A stretch of 64,000 bases of DNA from Lysinibacillus sp. G4S2 (GTDB lineage: Bacteria; Bacillota; Bacilli; Bacillales_A; Planococcaceae), in the NCBI RefSeq assembly GCF_030348505.1, contig NZ_JAUCFJ010000002.1:438001-502000 (forward strand), written 5' to 3'. Below the pieces are notes generated by a model. The model was not told the origin of the DNA, did no database searches, and was given only the letters and a program-made list of their open reading frames with translations. How positions within the stretch are numbered: the stretch's first letter is position 1; the number at the start of each line of letters is the position of its first letter. Below, one piece after another: positions 36,697-45,852 of this stretch. The position numbers and the translations under genes are program-made.

Positions 36697-37272
36697 TTAT
36701 TCCTTTTCAAATAGAAAAATATCTTGATTGATCATTGCATGAAAGTATTGATCCATTTCTTTTGCTGAAACGTCATTTCTATTTTGTAACCACCATGTAC
36801 TTAACGTTGTAATGACACCTGAGTGATATTCGATAATTAAATCGAATGGTATCGTATGATTGTTAGAGATTCGAAGTAATTCTTCATCTTCCTGTATCTT
36901 CATTTCACGAGTTTGATAAGTTATAAAGTTAATAAATTGCTCATCATCCATTTGAGACTCTAAAATCTTACCAAGCTCTTTATGATGTAAGAATTGTTCC
37001 ATCACTTGAAATGGCTTCGTTAATCGATCTGAAAGTGGTGCTATCGAAACTTCCTCTTGAACTTGTTTAAATCCAAATGCCAATAATGCATTTTTATCCT
37101 CAAAGTGTTGATAGAATGTTGTTCGATGAACCATCGCACGATCACAAATTTGATTAATAGTAATGGAACTATATTTCTGTTTTGATTGCGTCATTAATTC
37201 AAATAAAGCTTCCGACAATAGTTTATGGGTACGTCTAATACGTAAATCCAGCTGCCTCTCATTACTTTTCAT
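36697..37272 (-). CDS. TetR/AcrR-family regulator (of the adjacent efflux pump)
   Basis: A 191-residue repressor. The N-terminal HTH reads INQICDRAMVHRTTFYQHFEDKNALL (residues ~37-62), typical of TetR proteins, and the C-terminal helices form a ligand pocket that also resembles the TetR C-terminal domain found in Bacillus YxbF-type regulators. The gene is divergent from the DHA2 pump at 37418 with a 145-base shared control region, so it most likely represses the pump and itself. A paralogue, about four in five residues identical by eye, lies at 39363. Confidence 0.88.
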   Translation of the reverse strand: MKSNERQLDLRIRRTHKLLSEALFELMTQSKQKYSSITINQICDRAMVHRTTFYQHFEDKNALLAFGFKQVQEEVSIAPLSDRLTKPFQVMEQFLHHKELGKILESQMDDEQFINFITYQTREMKIQEDEELLRISNNHTIPFDLIIEYHSGVITTLSTWWLQNRNDVSAKEMDQYFHAMINQDIFLFEKE

Positions 37273-37340
37273 CTACACTTCTCCTATTCTGTAGTTTAAT
37301 TGTACAACTGTCGAAAATTGATTCTTCTCTTTTAATCTAT

Positions 37341-37387
37341 ACGTGTATATTATATGACTTGTGTTCTTTTGTATACACATGTATTAA
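37341..37387 (+). promoter_or_regulatory. Efflux-gene promoter with flanking inverted repeat
   Basis: TTGTGT (37359-37364) and TATTAA (37382-37387) have 17-base spacing. ACGTGTATA (37341-37349) and TATACACAT (37372-37380) form an inverted repeat with one mismatch that spans the -35 and spacer. It is a plausible TetR operator; RBS AGGAGG lies at 37401-37406. Confidence 0.55.
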
Positions 37388-37417
37388 TAATCAAGACAGC
37401 AGGAGGAAAGTTAATAA

Positions 37418-38893
37418 ATGAATATGACGACTACAAGTTCTACAAGTAGCAAAGTTGATCTTTCTACTATTAGACATAAGCCAATAATAATTGCATTAAT
37501 GTTAGGTGCAATGGTCGCGCTTTTAAACGAAACATTACTTGGTAATGCATTAACTGTACTAATGAGAGAGTTTGATGTAACAGCTTCAACCATTCAATGG
37601 CTTTCTACGGCCTACATGTTAGTTGTTGGCGTTTTAGTGCCGATCACAGCATTACTTCAACAATGGCTCACAACAAGACAAATGTTTTTAACCGCCATGA
37701 TTACATTTTTAGTCGGTACATTGATTGCTGGGGTTGCTCCGACGTTTAGCGTTTTATTAATCGGTCGTATTGTCCAAGCAATCGCTACTGGATTAATATC
37801 GCCGTTACTAATGAATACGATTTTAATTATTTGTCCACCTGAAAAACGTGGTGCCACAATGGGCTTAATCGGACTTGTTATGATGTCTGCTCCAGCAATT
37901 GGTCCTACCTTATCCGGAGTTATCGTTGATTCACTTGGTTGGCGCTGGTTATTCTACTTTGTTATTCCTGTAGTCATCATTGCCATCTTAATTGGAATTA
38001 AGTATCTTCAAAACGTCTCAGAGTTAACACGACCAAAAGTGGATTATATATCTATTGTTCTATCGACAGTAGGTTTCGGTGGTATTGTGTATAGCTTTAG
38101 TTCTTCAGGTGATTTAGGATGGTCAGATCCTAAAGTTTATGTCACTTTAATGATTGGGGTTATAGCGTTAGCCATTTTTGTTGTTCGTCAATTAAAAATA
38201 GATAATCCAATTTTAGAACTACGCGCGTTTAAATTTCCAATGTTTACTTTATCAGTTGGGTTAATATTCATCGTCATGATGTCCCTGTTCTCAACGATGA
38301 CATTATTACCGATGTTTTTACAAACGGTTTTACTTGTGACAGCCTTTAAATCAGGGCTCATCATGCTACCAGGAAGTATTATTAGCGGCATTATGGGACC
38401 GGTTGCAGGTAAATTATTTGATAAATTAGGGCCGAAAATTATTATTATCCCAGGTATTGGGCTAGTTGCCGTTGCAATGTGGTTATTCAGTGGCATTAAC
38501 GCAGAAACAACATTAACACAAATTATCTTGATGCACAGCGTATTAATGGTTGGACTCATGTTTGTCATGACCGTACAAACATATGGTTTAAATCAATTGA
38601 CACCCGAGCTTTATCCACACGGTACAGCGATCTTTAATACGTTATCACAAGTAGCTGGCGCAATTGGAACAGCTATATTTATAGCAAAAATGACAACAGG
38701 CACAGCTAACTATATGGAAAACTCGGCAAATCCAATGGATCCAGTTGAAAATTTAAATGGTTTAACATCCGGCTTCCAAGGGGCATTTACGCTTGGTTTA
38801 GTCTTTATAATTGTTGCCCTCGTTGTATCGTTTTTCTTAAAAGGAGAGAAAAAGAAAGTAAAAGCCACTCAGCTCTTACACAATGAAAATTAG
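37418..38893 (+). CDS. DHA2-family (EmrB/QacA-like) MFS multidrug efflux transporter
   Basis: A 491-residue drug:proton antiporter with 14 predicted membrane helices, the DHA2 hallmark. Visible: helix-1 acidic/polar run VALLNETLLGNALTVLM, QWLSTAYMLVVGVLVP in helix 2, GRIVQAIATG and the motif C-like MSAPAIGPTLSGVIV in helix 5. It resembles Bacillus LmrB/MdtP-type pumps that expel lincosamides, puromycin or fusidate. The substrate is unknown. Regulated with the divergent TetR gene; followed by a terminator at 38982-39024. A 95-base piece of a second copy survives at 40053-40147. Confidence 0.88.
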   Translation: MNMTTTSSTSSKVDLSTIRHKPIIIALMLGAMVALLNETLLGNALTVLMREFDVTASTIQWLSTAYMLVVGVLVPITALLQQWLTTRQMFLTAMITFLVGTLIAGVAPTFSVLLIGRIVQAIATGLISPLLMNTILIICPPEKRGATMGLIGLVMMSAPAIGPTLSGVIVDSLGWRWLFYFVIPVVIIAILIGIKYLQNVSELTRPKVDYISIVLSTVGFGGIVYSFSSSGDLGWSDPKVYVTLMIGVIALAIFVVRQLKIDNPILELRAFKFPMFTLSVGLIFIVMMSLFSTMTLLPMFLQTVLLVTAFKSGLIMLPGSIISGIMGPVAGKLFDKLGPKIIIIPGIGLVAVAMWLFSGINAETTLTQIILMHSVLMVGLMFVMTVQTYGLNQLTPELYPHGTAIFNTLSQVAGAIGTAIFIAKMTTGTANYMENSANPMDPVENLNGLTSGFQGAFTLGLVFIIVALVVSFFLKGEKKKVKATQLLHNEN

Positions 38894-38981
38894 AAGAGTT
38901 TACATTTTGTATTGTCATTTAACTTCTTGTGGATTAGCGTCACAATAGATCCGTATCATTGTAAAAGGTGAAAATAGATTG

Positions 38982-39024
38982 AACACGCATTTTGATTAAA
39001 CTTTTCAAAATGCGTGTTTTTTTT
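38982..39024 (+). terminator. Terminator of the efflux gene
   Basis: Arms AACACGCATTTTG and CAAAATGCGTGTT around an 11-base loop, followed by a run of T. Confidence 0.9.
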
Positions 39025-39150
39025 AGGGGAATTTCCAGGAGATTTAGAAGAATTGTTGTCGGTGGAGATTCAGCTGTTTAATATTCAAACAAATAAAAAT
39101 ATGTAGAACGTATCAATAGTATGTAAATATTAGAGAAATTTTGCTCATAG

Positions 39151-39210
39151 TTGCTCATCGGAAGCCCCTAGGAAAGTGCCCAGTCGCAACCACACATTAT
39201 GGTGATGATC
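39151..39210 (+). repeat. Minimal terminal-repeat element (60 bases)
   Basis: GCTCATCGGAAGCCCCTAGG joins directly to GTGCCCAGTCGCAACCACAC and ends at ATTATGGTGATGATCC. The tandem-repeat core is completely missing, so this is a deletion derivative of the larger element. Confidence 0.6.
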
Positions 39211-39362
39211 CCTCATAGTGGCTATTGTGAAAAGAAAGGGATCTATTGTAAGATTGTGACTCATATCAGTCAACTTGTCTCTTTCGAAGAGGTGAATATT
39301 AAAGGCATATCATCCAAACATATTGAAATCTCATCAATTTCCTGCACCAAAAACGTCTTTAT

Positions 39363-39938
39363 TTATTTCTTTTCAAATTGAAAAGTATCTTGATTGATCA
39401 TTGCATGAAAGTATCTATCCATTTCTTTTGCTGAAACGTCATTTCTATTTTGTAACCACCATGTACTTAACGTTGTGATGACACCGGAGTGAAATTCGAA
39501 AATTAAGTCAGCTGGTATCGTTGAATCTTTACAAATTCGAAGAAACTCTTCATTTTCCTGTTTCTTCATTTCACGAGTTTGATAGTTCATAAAGTAAATA
39601 AATTGTTCATCATCCATTTGCGACTCTAAAATTTTACCAACCTCTTTATGATGTAAGAATTTTTCTATCACTTGAAATGGCTTCGTTAATCGATCAAAAA
39701 GTGGTATTATCGAAGCTTCTTCTTCATATTGTTCAAACCCAAATGTCAATAATGCATTTTTATCCTCAAAATGTTGATAAAATGTTGTTCGATGTACCAT
39801 TGCACGATCACAAATTTGGTTAATAGTAATGGTACTATATTTCTGTTTTGATTCCGTCATTAATTCAAATAAAGCTTCCCACAATAATTTATATGTACGT
39901 CTAATACGTAAATCCAACTGCTTCTCGTTACTTTTCAT
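39363..39938 (-). CDS. TetR/AcrR-family regulator, paralogue
   Basis: A 191-residue close paralogue of the regulator at 36697, with the same HTH (INQICDRAMVHRTTFYQHFE) and the same C-terminal WWLQNRNDVSAKEMD. The reading frame is intact and has an AGGAG ribosome binding site, but its divergent partner pump survives only as a 95-base stub at 40053. It may therefore be an orphan regulator acting on the neighbouring operator, or simply not yet decayed. Confidence 0.85.
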   Translation of the reverse strand: MKSNEKQLDLRIRRTYKLLWEALFELMTESKQKYSTITINQICDRAMVHRTTFYQHFEDKNALLTFGFEQYEEEASIIPLFDRLTKPFQVIEKFLHHKEVGKILESQMDDEQFIYFMNYQTREMKKQENEEFLRICKDSTIPADLIFEFHSGVITTLSTWWLQNRNDVSAKEMDRYFHAMINQDTFQFEKK

Positions 39939-40052
39939 CTACACTTCTCCTATTCAGTAAATTAACCATACAATAATTGAAAATGATTTTTTCCTTTTAC
40001 TCTACACATGACAATATTATAGTACATTCGATCTTTTGTACGGAGTTATATT

Positions 40053-40147
40053 GTTATTCATTCGTCAATTAAAATCGATAACCCAATTTTAGAACTACGC
40101 GCCGTTAAATTTCCAATGTTTACTTTATCAGTTGGGTTAACATTCTT
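40053..40147 (+). pseudogene. Internal fragment of a DHA2 efflux gene
   Basis: Reads IRQLKIDNPILELRAVKF-PMFTLSVGL, matching residues ~256-282 of the pump at 37418 and about nine in ten bases by eye. Its position on the far side of the paralogous TetR gene mirrors the intact divergent pair. Both the 5' 750 bases and the 3' end are gone. Confidence 0.85.
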
Positions 40148-40270
40148 CCAACAGTGGAAGTGCCGGCTGAAAAAGTGAAGGAAGGTTACACCATTATAGG
40201 CTGTTATAAAGATGCAAACCTCAATAGCATGGGATTTTGTGAAAGATACCGTTATGCTGTGATTAATTAG
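40148..40270 (+). pseudogene. C-terminal relic of an unidentified gene
   Basis: The frame PTVEVPAEKVKEGYTIIGCY…FCERYRYAVIN ends at the TAG at 40268-40270. It is fused directly to the efflux fragment, so the junction is a deletion scar. I do not recognise the family. Confidence 0.4.
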
Positions 40271-40293
40271 GGTATTTTTGGATGATTGGAAAT

Positions 40294-40452
40294 TCACTTT
40301 ATTTTCTCTGACAATAGATGCACAACTATACAAACAGATGTAAATATAAATGCATGCATTAATGCTTCAACCAAAGGATATTTTTGATAAAAAGATAGAA
40401 TAAGCAGCATGACGATAAAAAACAAACTATAAAAAATCAACTTTTTTTTCAT
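40294..40452 (-). CDS. Small two-helix membrane protein
   Basis: A 52-residue frame with a good ribosome binding site (AGAGGTGG, five bases before the ATG at 40452). It has a basic start MKKK, a hydrophobic helix (LIFYSLFFIVMLLILSF), a short loop YQKYPLVE, a second helix (FIFTSVCIVVHLL) and ends SEKIK. Both the start signal and the membrane pattern support a real small gene. Function unknown; no neighbour gives a clue. Confidence 0.6.
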   Translation of the reverse strand: MKKKLIFYSLFFIVMLLILSFYQKYPLVEALMHAFIFTSVCIVVHLLSEKIK

Positions 40453-40690
40453 GTTCCACCTCTTAATATTCAATTTAAAACGCCTAATAAAGTCGGAGTC
40501 AATTTAAGTTGTTTAAAAAGATGGAGTGAAATGGAGTTTCTATTCCATCTTTTGTGTTTTAATGGCGAACGCTTTAAATCCTTATAGTCAGTATATTATC
40601 TTAGGTGGAATGGCATCTAAATCTACCATATTATTTTATATGTAATTTTGTGGTAAAATAGGTAATGTTGAGGATGGATAACAGATGAAG

Positions 40691-40732
40691 CACTTAGTCG
40701 AAACGGAAATCAGCCCCACGTGATGATGAACC
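40691..40732 (+). repeat. End fragment of the terminal-repeat element
   Basis: CTTAGTCGAAACGGAAATCA followed by GCCCCACGTGATGATGAACC corresponds to the right end of the element at 7940-7989. Confidence 0.45.
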
Positions 40733-40797
40733 TTTTTATCATAAATTTGTAACTATCTTCATATAGTATCAGTAAGCCTATGAAAGGAGTCGTTATC

Positions 40798-40920
40798 ATG
40801 CGTATGCCGGCACTGCCTAAAAAAAAGTCTCCTCCAAAGGAAGCACCTCGTTCGTGGTGGAAGGTTGTTAAAGCGTATTTATCCAGAGGAAAGTTTTACC
40901 GTTTACCACCTCGGAATTGA
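40798..40920 (+). CDS. Small basic protein, 40 residues
   Basis: ATG at 40798, eight bases after GAAAGGAG, ending TGA at 40920. The protein starts MRMPALPKKKSPPKEAPR and continues SWWKVVKAYLSRGKFYRLPP; it is strongly basic and proline-rich with a WW pair. The strong ribosome binding site, the promoter-sized gap before it and the terminator 10 bases after it support a real gene. Unrecognised; a nucleic-acid or membrane-surface role is possible from charge alone. Confidence 0.65.
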   Translation: MRMPALPKKKSPPKEAPRSWWKVVKAYLSRGKFYRLPPRN

Positions 40921-40930
40921 TAATTCTATT

Positions 40931-40961
40931 AAAAAAAGTCGCCGTGAAAGTAGCGACTTTT
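40931..40961. terminator. Bidirectional terminator
   Basis: Arms AAAAAAAGTCGC and GCGACTTTTTT with a 9-base loop. It serves the small plus-strand gene and the minus-strand helD, whose stop codon begins at 40962. Confidence 0.9.
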
Positions 40962-43193
40962 TTATTCATTTTCTAATAGAAAAGTATTTTTTGTTGGGCC
41001 AACTAAGTATAGCTCATGCATTGCTCGAGTGAGTGCCACATAAAGTAGCTTTCGATCAATTTTCGTATCGTAGAAAGGGACATCGAAGGCAGCTACGATG
41101 ACCGCATCAAATTCAAGGCCTTTAGCTAAATGACTCGGAACAACGAGCAGTAATTCCTGATTGATGGACTCATTTTCAGTTAGGAGTTGAGCAGCAATCT
41201 TATTGTTTATTAATTCTTGCTGCATAGATTTTGCTTCTGCAGTAGTTTTACAAATTAAAGCAATGGAATGATGTCCGTTGGCACGAATGGCTTCAAAAAT
41301 TTCTTTTATTTGTTGAGCATTAAAAGATTGTGCCTGTATAAAGGTTGGTGCATTGCCGTGACGAACCACGGGCTCAACTAATGGAAGCTGTTCATCCATT
41401 TGTGCTAAAACCTTGTTCGCTACCTCCATAATTTCAATTGTTGTTCGATAGCTTTTTTGAAGTGTTCTGAAGCTTGCTCGAGGAAATAGATTTTGTACGG
41501 GCTCCCAAGCAGTAAGAGATCGATAGCTGTGAATGCCTTGTGCTAAATCACCAACCATTGTAAACATATCCGTTTCAAGTCCTGTTTTTAAAGCAGCAAG
41601 CTGAAATAAACTATAGTCTTGTACTTCATCGATGAAGACAACCCGCATTTTCCATTCGTCTGGAATTCCTTTTAAACGTGCTTGTAAATAATAAAGTGCA
41701 GCTAAATCTTCAAGCACCCATCGTTCTTTAACATGTACTTGTAAAAATTGCTGTTGCTCAAGATGATGCCACTCTGGTGCAAGCTCTGCTAAAAGCTCAG
41801 CATTTGTTAGAAGGGTGCGATAGAGAGTTTTAATATTATGTTTAGCAAAGCGACGCATATAAACAGATACTGTGGATTTAGCCTCTTTCTCAATAGCAGG
41901 AATACGTTCATCACGTTCGTCAATAAACTTAGTAACAATGCGACGACGTTTGTCATCATCACGAATTCCATTTAATGCTTTCCCAAGCGCTTCATCATAT
42001 TTTTTATGGAGCATATTTAAAATAGCCTGTTTCTTTTGACGGACATGGCTTGCTAGCACCTTTTTAATATGAGCTAGTCGTTTTTCAATTGGCATATAAG
42101 AAAATTCATATAAAAATAGCTTCTTTAAATGAGAGGCACGCATAATACAATATTTCTCAATAAGAACATCCTCAAACTGGTTAGCAATTTCCTGCTCGAT
42201 TTTTAGGACGTATCGTTCTATTACATCTCGGTAATAAAGAGAGCCCTTCATTTCAGATATCCAGGAAATTGACTGTTGGGGTCCTCCTGCAACAAGAGAT
42301 TCTAATTGCTCATTAGGGTTTTGAAGTTTCAGCTTTAGCTTAGTCGCAGCTAGAACATAATCAGTAAAGGTTGTTTGGCAAATTTTATCGACACCGAGCT
42401 CTGGTAAAACGTCGCCAATATAATCGATAAATAACTTATTCGGTGCTAAAATCATGAGCTGCTCAGGATTAAAATGCTCGCCCATTGTGTAGAGGAAGTA
42501 AGATATTCGGTGTAGGGCAATTGTTGTTTTTCCACTACCAGCAGCCCCCTGTACGATGATAGGCTGACGAAGATGTGCTCGTATAATTTCGTTTTGCTCC
42601 TTTTGGATGGTGGAGACGATTTCTGTCAAACGCACATCTGCTTTCCCAGCTAATGCTTCTTGCAGTAATTCATCGTTTGTTGTTAAATCAATATCCCGTA
42701 TATCGAGCAATTCACCATTTTCTATTTTATATTGTCGCTTGGCAAATAAATGTCCCTTATTGATCTCTCCGCGAACATCATATTCCATATCCCCAAGGCG
42801 ACCATCATAATAGACGTTTGCTACTGGTGAACGCCAATCGACTATAATAGGTTCGTGGGTTTCTCGATGAAACAAAGAGGTTTTACCGATATAAAGAAAT
42901 TCTTCAGGATCTCCAGTCTTTTGAAAATGAATTCGGGCAAAGTATGGCTTTTGTTGAACAGCCTGTAAGCCTTCTTTTTGGTTTCGAGCCATTTCAAAAA
43001 ATCGAGCATTTGCTAAGATATTTAAGTAACCCAAACTTGAATCTAAATAATCAAGATCTGCCATCGACTTACGAATATTTTCCTGAGCAGATTGCAAACC
43101 GCTTTGCGATTCATTTAAAATTTGCTGCATGTAATTTTTGGTGTAAGTTAGCCGTTCCACTTCAGCCTGAAAATCTGGATGTTGTGCAGTCAT
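40962..43193 (-). CDS. helD: UvrD/Rep-like helicase, RNA polymerase recycling factor HelD
   Basis: A 743-residue superfamily 1 ATPase. Gram-positive HelD releases stalled RNA polymerase from nucleic acid by pushing arms into the primary and secondary channels. A long N-terminal coiled coil (~1-90) is followed by the first ATPase part with Walker A GAAGSGKTTIALHR and the long helical insertion typical of HelD (~300-500). Then come Walker B VVFIDEVQDYS, QKSYRTTIEI and, near the C-terminus, LAKGLEFDAVIV with LYVALTRAMHELYL. Length matches Bacillus HelD (~770). ATG at 43193 follows TAGGAGGTG. Single gene. Confidence 0.9.
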   Translation of the reverse strand: MTAQHPDFQAEVERLTYTKNYMQQILNESQSGLQSAQENIRKSMADLDYLDSSLGYLNILANARFFEMARNQKEGLQAVQQKPYFARIHFQKTGDPEEFLYIGKTSLFHRETHEPIIVDWRSPVANVYYDGRLGDMEYDVRGEINKGHLFAKRQYKIENGELLDIRDIDLTTNDELLQEALAGKADVRLTEIVSTIQKEQNEIIRAHLRQPIIVQGAAGSGKTTIALHRISYFLYTMGEHFNPEQLMILAPNKLFIDYIGDVLPELGVDKICQTTFTDYVLAATKLKLKLQNPNEQLESLVAGGPQQSISWISEMKGSLYYRDVIERYVLKIEQEIANQFEDVLIEKYCIMRASHLKKLFLYEFSYMPIEKRLAHIKKVLASHVRQKKQAILNMLHKKYDEALGKALNGIRDDDKRRRIVTKFIDERDERIPAIEKEAKSTVSVYMRRFAKHNIKTLYRTLLTNAELLAELAPEWHHLEQQQFLQVHVKERWVLEDLAALYYLQARLKGIPDEWKMRVVFIDEVQDYSLFQLAALKTGLETDMFTMVGDLAQGIHSYRSLTAWEPVQNLFPRASFRTLQKSYRTTIEIMEVANKVLAQMDEQLPLVEPVVRHGNAPTFIQAQSFNAQQIKEIFEAIRANGHHSIALICKTTAEAKSMQQELINNKIAAQLLTENESINQELLLVVPSHLAKGLEFDAVIVAAFDVPFYDTKIDRKLLYVALTRAMHELYLVGPTKNTFLLENE

Positions 43194-43355
43194 TTTTTTA
43201 GCACCTCCTAAGTACTTACATTTTCAAGTAGATTATCATACTACTATATATAATATTTACCATCAAGTGAAATTGTATTAGGTTTAATTAGGGAAAAGAG
43301 AAAAATGGCCCCCAGCAATCTGTTAAGGGGGGAGCGAAATAGGAGGTTATCAAAT

Positions 43356-44075
43356 TTGAATATTTTTGCCCATAGAGGCGTTTCTGCACATTACCCTGAA
43401 AATACTATTGCTGCTTTTGTAGCTGCATCAAAGCTTCCGATTACCGGGATTGAACTAGATGTTCATTTAACAGCGGACAGGGAGTTAGTCGTTATTCACG
43501 ATGAAATGATTGATCGCACATCTAACGGTTCTGGCTACGTAAAGGATTACACGCTACAAGAACTTCGTGCATTTGATTTTGGTTCATGGTTTTCTTCTGA
43601 ATTTGAGGACGAAAGCATTCCAACTCTAGGTGACATATTAGAGCTGTTCGCAGGTACAAATCATCGCATTAATATTGAACTAAAAACAGATATATTTCCG
43701 TATAATGGAATAGAAGCGCTTGTTATTAAAGAAGTTGCCGCATACCAAATGACAGAGAGAGTGATTATTTCCTCCTTTAACCATGAATCGATTCAAATCG
43801 TCTCACAAAGGGCACCATATATCGAAAAAGCAGCCCTATTTGCAGAAATTTTAGTTGATTTTAACGGCTACACAGCTCAAATCCCAGCAAATGCTATACA
43901 TGTCAGCTTACCCACAGCATTTCGGAAATCAGTTAAAGAAGCTCTTAATGAAGGAGCTATTGTACGTGTATATACAGTCAATGATGTCGAAGACGCAAAG
44001 CAACTGCAGCAGCTCGGTGTACAGGGACTATTTACAGATGACCCGGAGAAGATAGTAACGGCATTGACTGTTTAA
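43356..44075 (+). CDS. Glycerophosphodiester phosphodiesterase
   Basis: A 239-residue cytosolic GDPD-family enzyme that splits glycerophosphodiesters into glycerol 3-phosphate and an alcohol. Diagnostic are the first catalytic His in IFAHRGVSAHYPENT, the metal ligands ELDVHLTADRELVVIHDEM, NIELKTD and the closing VNDVEDAKQLQQLGVQGLFTDDP, all in the expected order. The TTG at 43356 has AGGAGG nine bases upstream; the upstream in-frame ATG at 43305 has no site. No signal peptide, so it is not the secreted GlpQ type. The 1.6-kb array starts 15 bases after its stop. Confidence 0.92.
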   Translation: MNIFAHRGVSAHYPENTIAAFVAASKLPITGIELDVHLTADRELVVIHDEMIDRTSNGSGYVKDYTLQELRAFDFGSWFSSEFEDESIPTLGDILELFAGTNHRINIELKTDIFPYNGIEALVIKEVAAYQMTERVIISSFNHESIQIVSQRAPYIEKAALFAEILVDFNGYTAQIPANAIHVSLPTAFRKSVKEALNEGAIVRVYTVNDVEDAKQLQQLGVQGLFTDDPEKIVTALTV

Positions 44076-44089
44076 TTGGAAGGGAAGAG

Positions 44090-45730
44090 GTTAGAGTGGC
44101 GGGTAGAACTGGCAAAGCGAAGGAAAGAAGAGTCGGAGTGACGGATAGTAGTCAGAGTGGCGGATAGAAGAGCCAGAGTGACGGATAGAACTGGCAAAGC
44201 GATGGATAGAAGAGTCGGAGTCGTAGATAGAAACGTCATAATCGTGGATAGGACCATCATAATCGTGGATAGGACCGGCAAAGTCGTGGATAGGACCGCC
44301 GGAATCGTGGATAGAACCGTTAAAGTCGTGGATAGTCCCGGCAAAGCGAAGGAAAGAAGAGTCAGAGCGACGGAAAGAAGAGCCGGAGTGACGGATAGAA
44401 CTGGCAAAGCGATGGATAGAAAGGTCATAGTAGTGGATAGTCCCGCTAAAGCGGCGGATAGGGCCGGCAAAGCGGTGGAAAGAACTGTCAAAGTGACGAA
44501 AAGAAGTCAGAGCGACGGATAGGACCGTCATAATCGTGGATAGAACAGCCAAAATCGTGGATAGGACCGTCAAAGTCGTGGAAAGAACCGTCAAAGTGAT
44601 GGATAGTCCCGGCAAAGCGACGGAAAGAAGAGTCGAAGTGACGGATATAAAGGTCAAAGCGACGGAAAGACCCGGCAAAGCGGCGGAAAGAACTGTCAAA
44701 GTGACGGATAGAAGTCAGAGCGACGGATAGGACCGCCGGAATCGTGGATAGAACCGTTAAAGTCGTGGATAGTCCCGGCAAAGCGAAGGAAAGAAGAGTC
44801 AGAGCGACGGAAAGAAGAGCCGGAGTGACGGATAGAACTGGCAAAGCGATGGATAGAAAGGTCATAGTAGTGGATAGTCCCGCTAAAGCGGCGGATAGGG
44901 CGGGCAAAGCGACGGAAAGAAATCAGAGCGACGGAAAGAAGAGCCGAAGCGACGGATAGAAATCAGAGCGACGGAAAGAAGAGCCGAAACGACGGATAGA
45001 AAGGTCAAAGCGACGGAAAGAAGGGTCGAAGCGACGGAAAGAAATCAGAGCGACGGAAAGAAGAGCCGAAGCGACGGATAGAAAGGTCAGAGCGACGGAA
45101 AGAAGAGCCGAAGCGACGGATAGAAATCAGAGCGACGGAAAGAAGAGCCGAAGCGACGGATAGAAAGGTCAGAGCGACGGAAAGAAGAGCCGAAGCGACG
45201 GATAGAAATCAGAGCGACGGAAAGAAGAGCCGAAACGACGGATAGAAAGGTCAGAGCGACGGAAAGAAGAGTCGGAGTGACGGATAGAAAGGTTAAAGCG
45301 ACGGATAGCCCCACCAAAGTCGTGGATAGCCCCGCCAAAGTCGTGGATAAAACCATCAAAATCGTGGATAGCCCCGCCAAAGTCGTGGATAGAACCGTCA
45401 AAGTCGTGGATAGCCCCGCCAAAATCGTGGATAGAACCGTCAAAATGATGGATAGTCCCGCTAAAGCGGCGGATAGGGCCGGTAAAGCGATGGAAAGAAC
45501 TGTAAAAGTGATGGAAAGAAGTCAGAGCGACGGATAGAACCGTCAAAATCGTGGATAGCCCCGCCAAAGTCGTGGATAGAACCGTCAAAATCGTGGATAG
45601 CCCCACCAAAATCGTGGATAGAACCGCCAAAGTCGTGGATAGCCCCGCCAAAGTCGTGGATAGCCCCACCAAAATCGTGGATAGCCCCGCCAAACCGCCG
45701 GATAGCCTCACGAAACCGCCGAGCAAAACC
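44090..45730 (+). repeat. 1.64-kb array of 21-bp units (GTGGATAG…CCGCCAAAGTC type)
   Basis: About 78 units, mostly 21 bases, in two intermixed classes: GACGGAAAGAAGAGCCGAAGC-like and GTGGATAGCCCCGCCAAAGTC-like. A ~150-bp higher-order block (GGAACCGTTAAAGTC…GTAGTGGATAGTCCCGC) is repeated at ~44300-44480 and ~44750-44910, showing block duplication. All frames without the in-frame TAG stay open, giving false long frames on both strands. It fills the gap between convergent genes, as the array at 18904 does. Confidence 0.9.
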
Positions 45731-45852
45731 GCAAAACCCACAAATAAACACTATTCATCAACTTTATCGGATTTAACGCGCTGAGGGTGCGAGAATAACA
45801 GTGCGTTAAATCCTTATATAACTCATCATCAATAGTAAAATATTTCCTACAC

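Noticed and set aside
44072..45784. Many frames on both strands in the 44-kb array (VDRTVKV, TVLSTTL types)
   Set aside because: Repeat artefacts; no promoter or ribosome binding site at any start.
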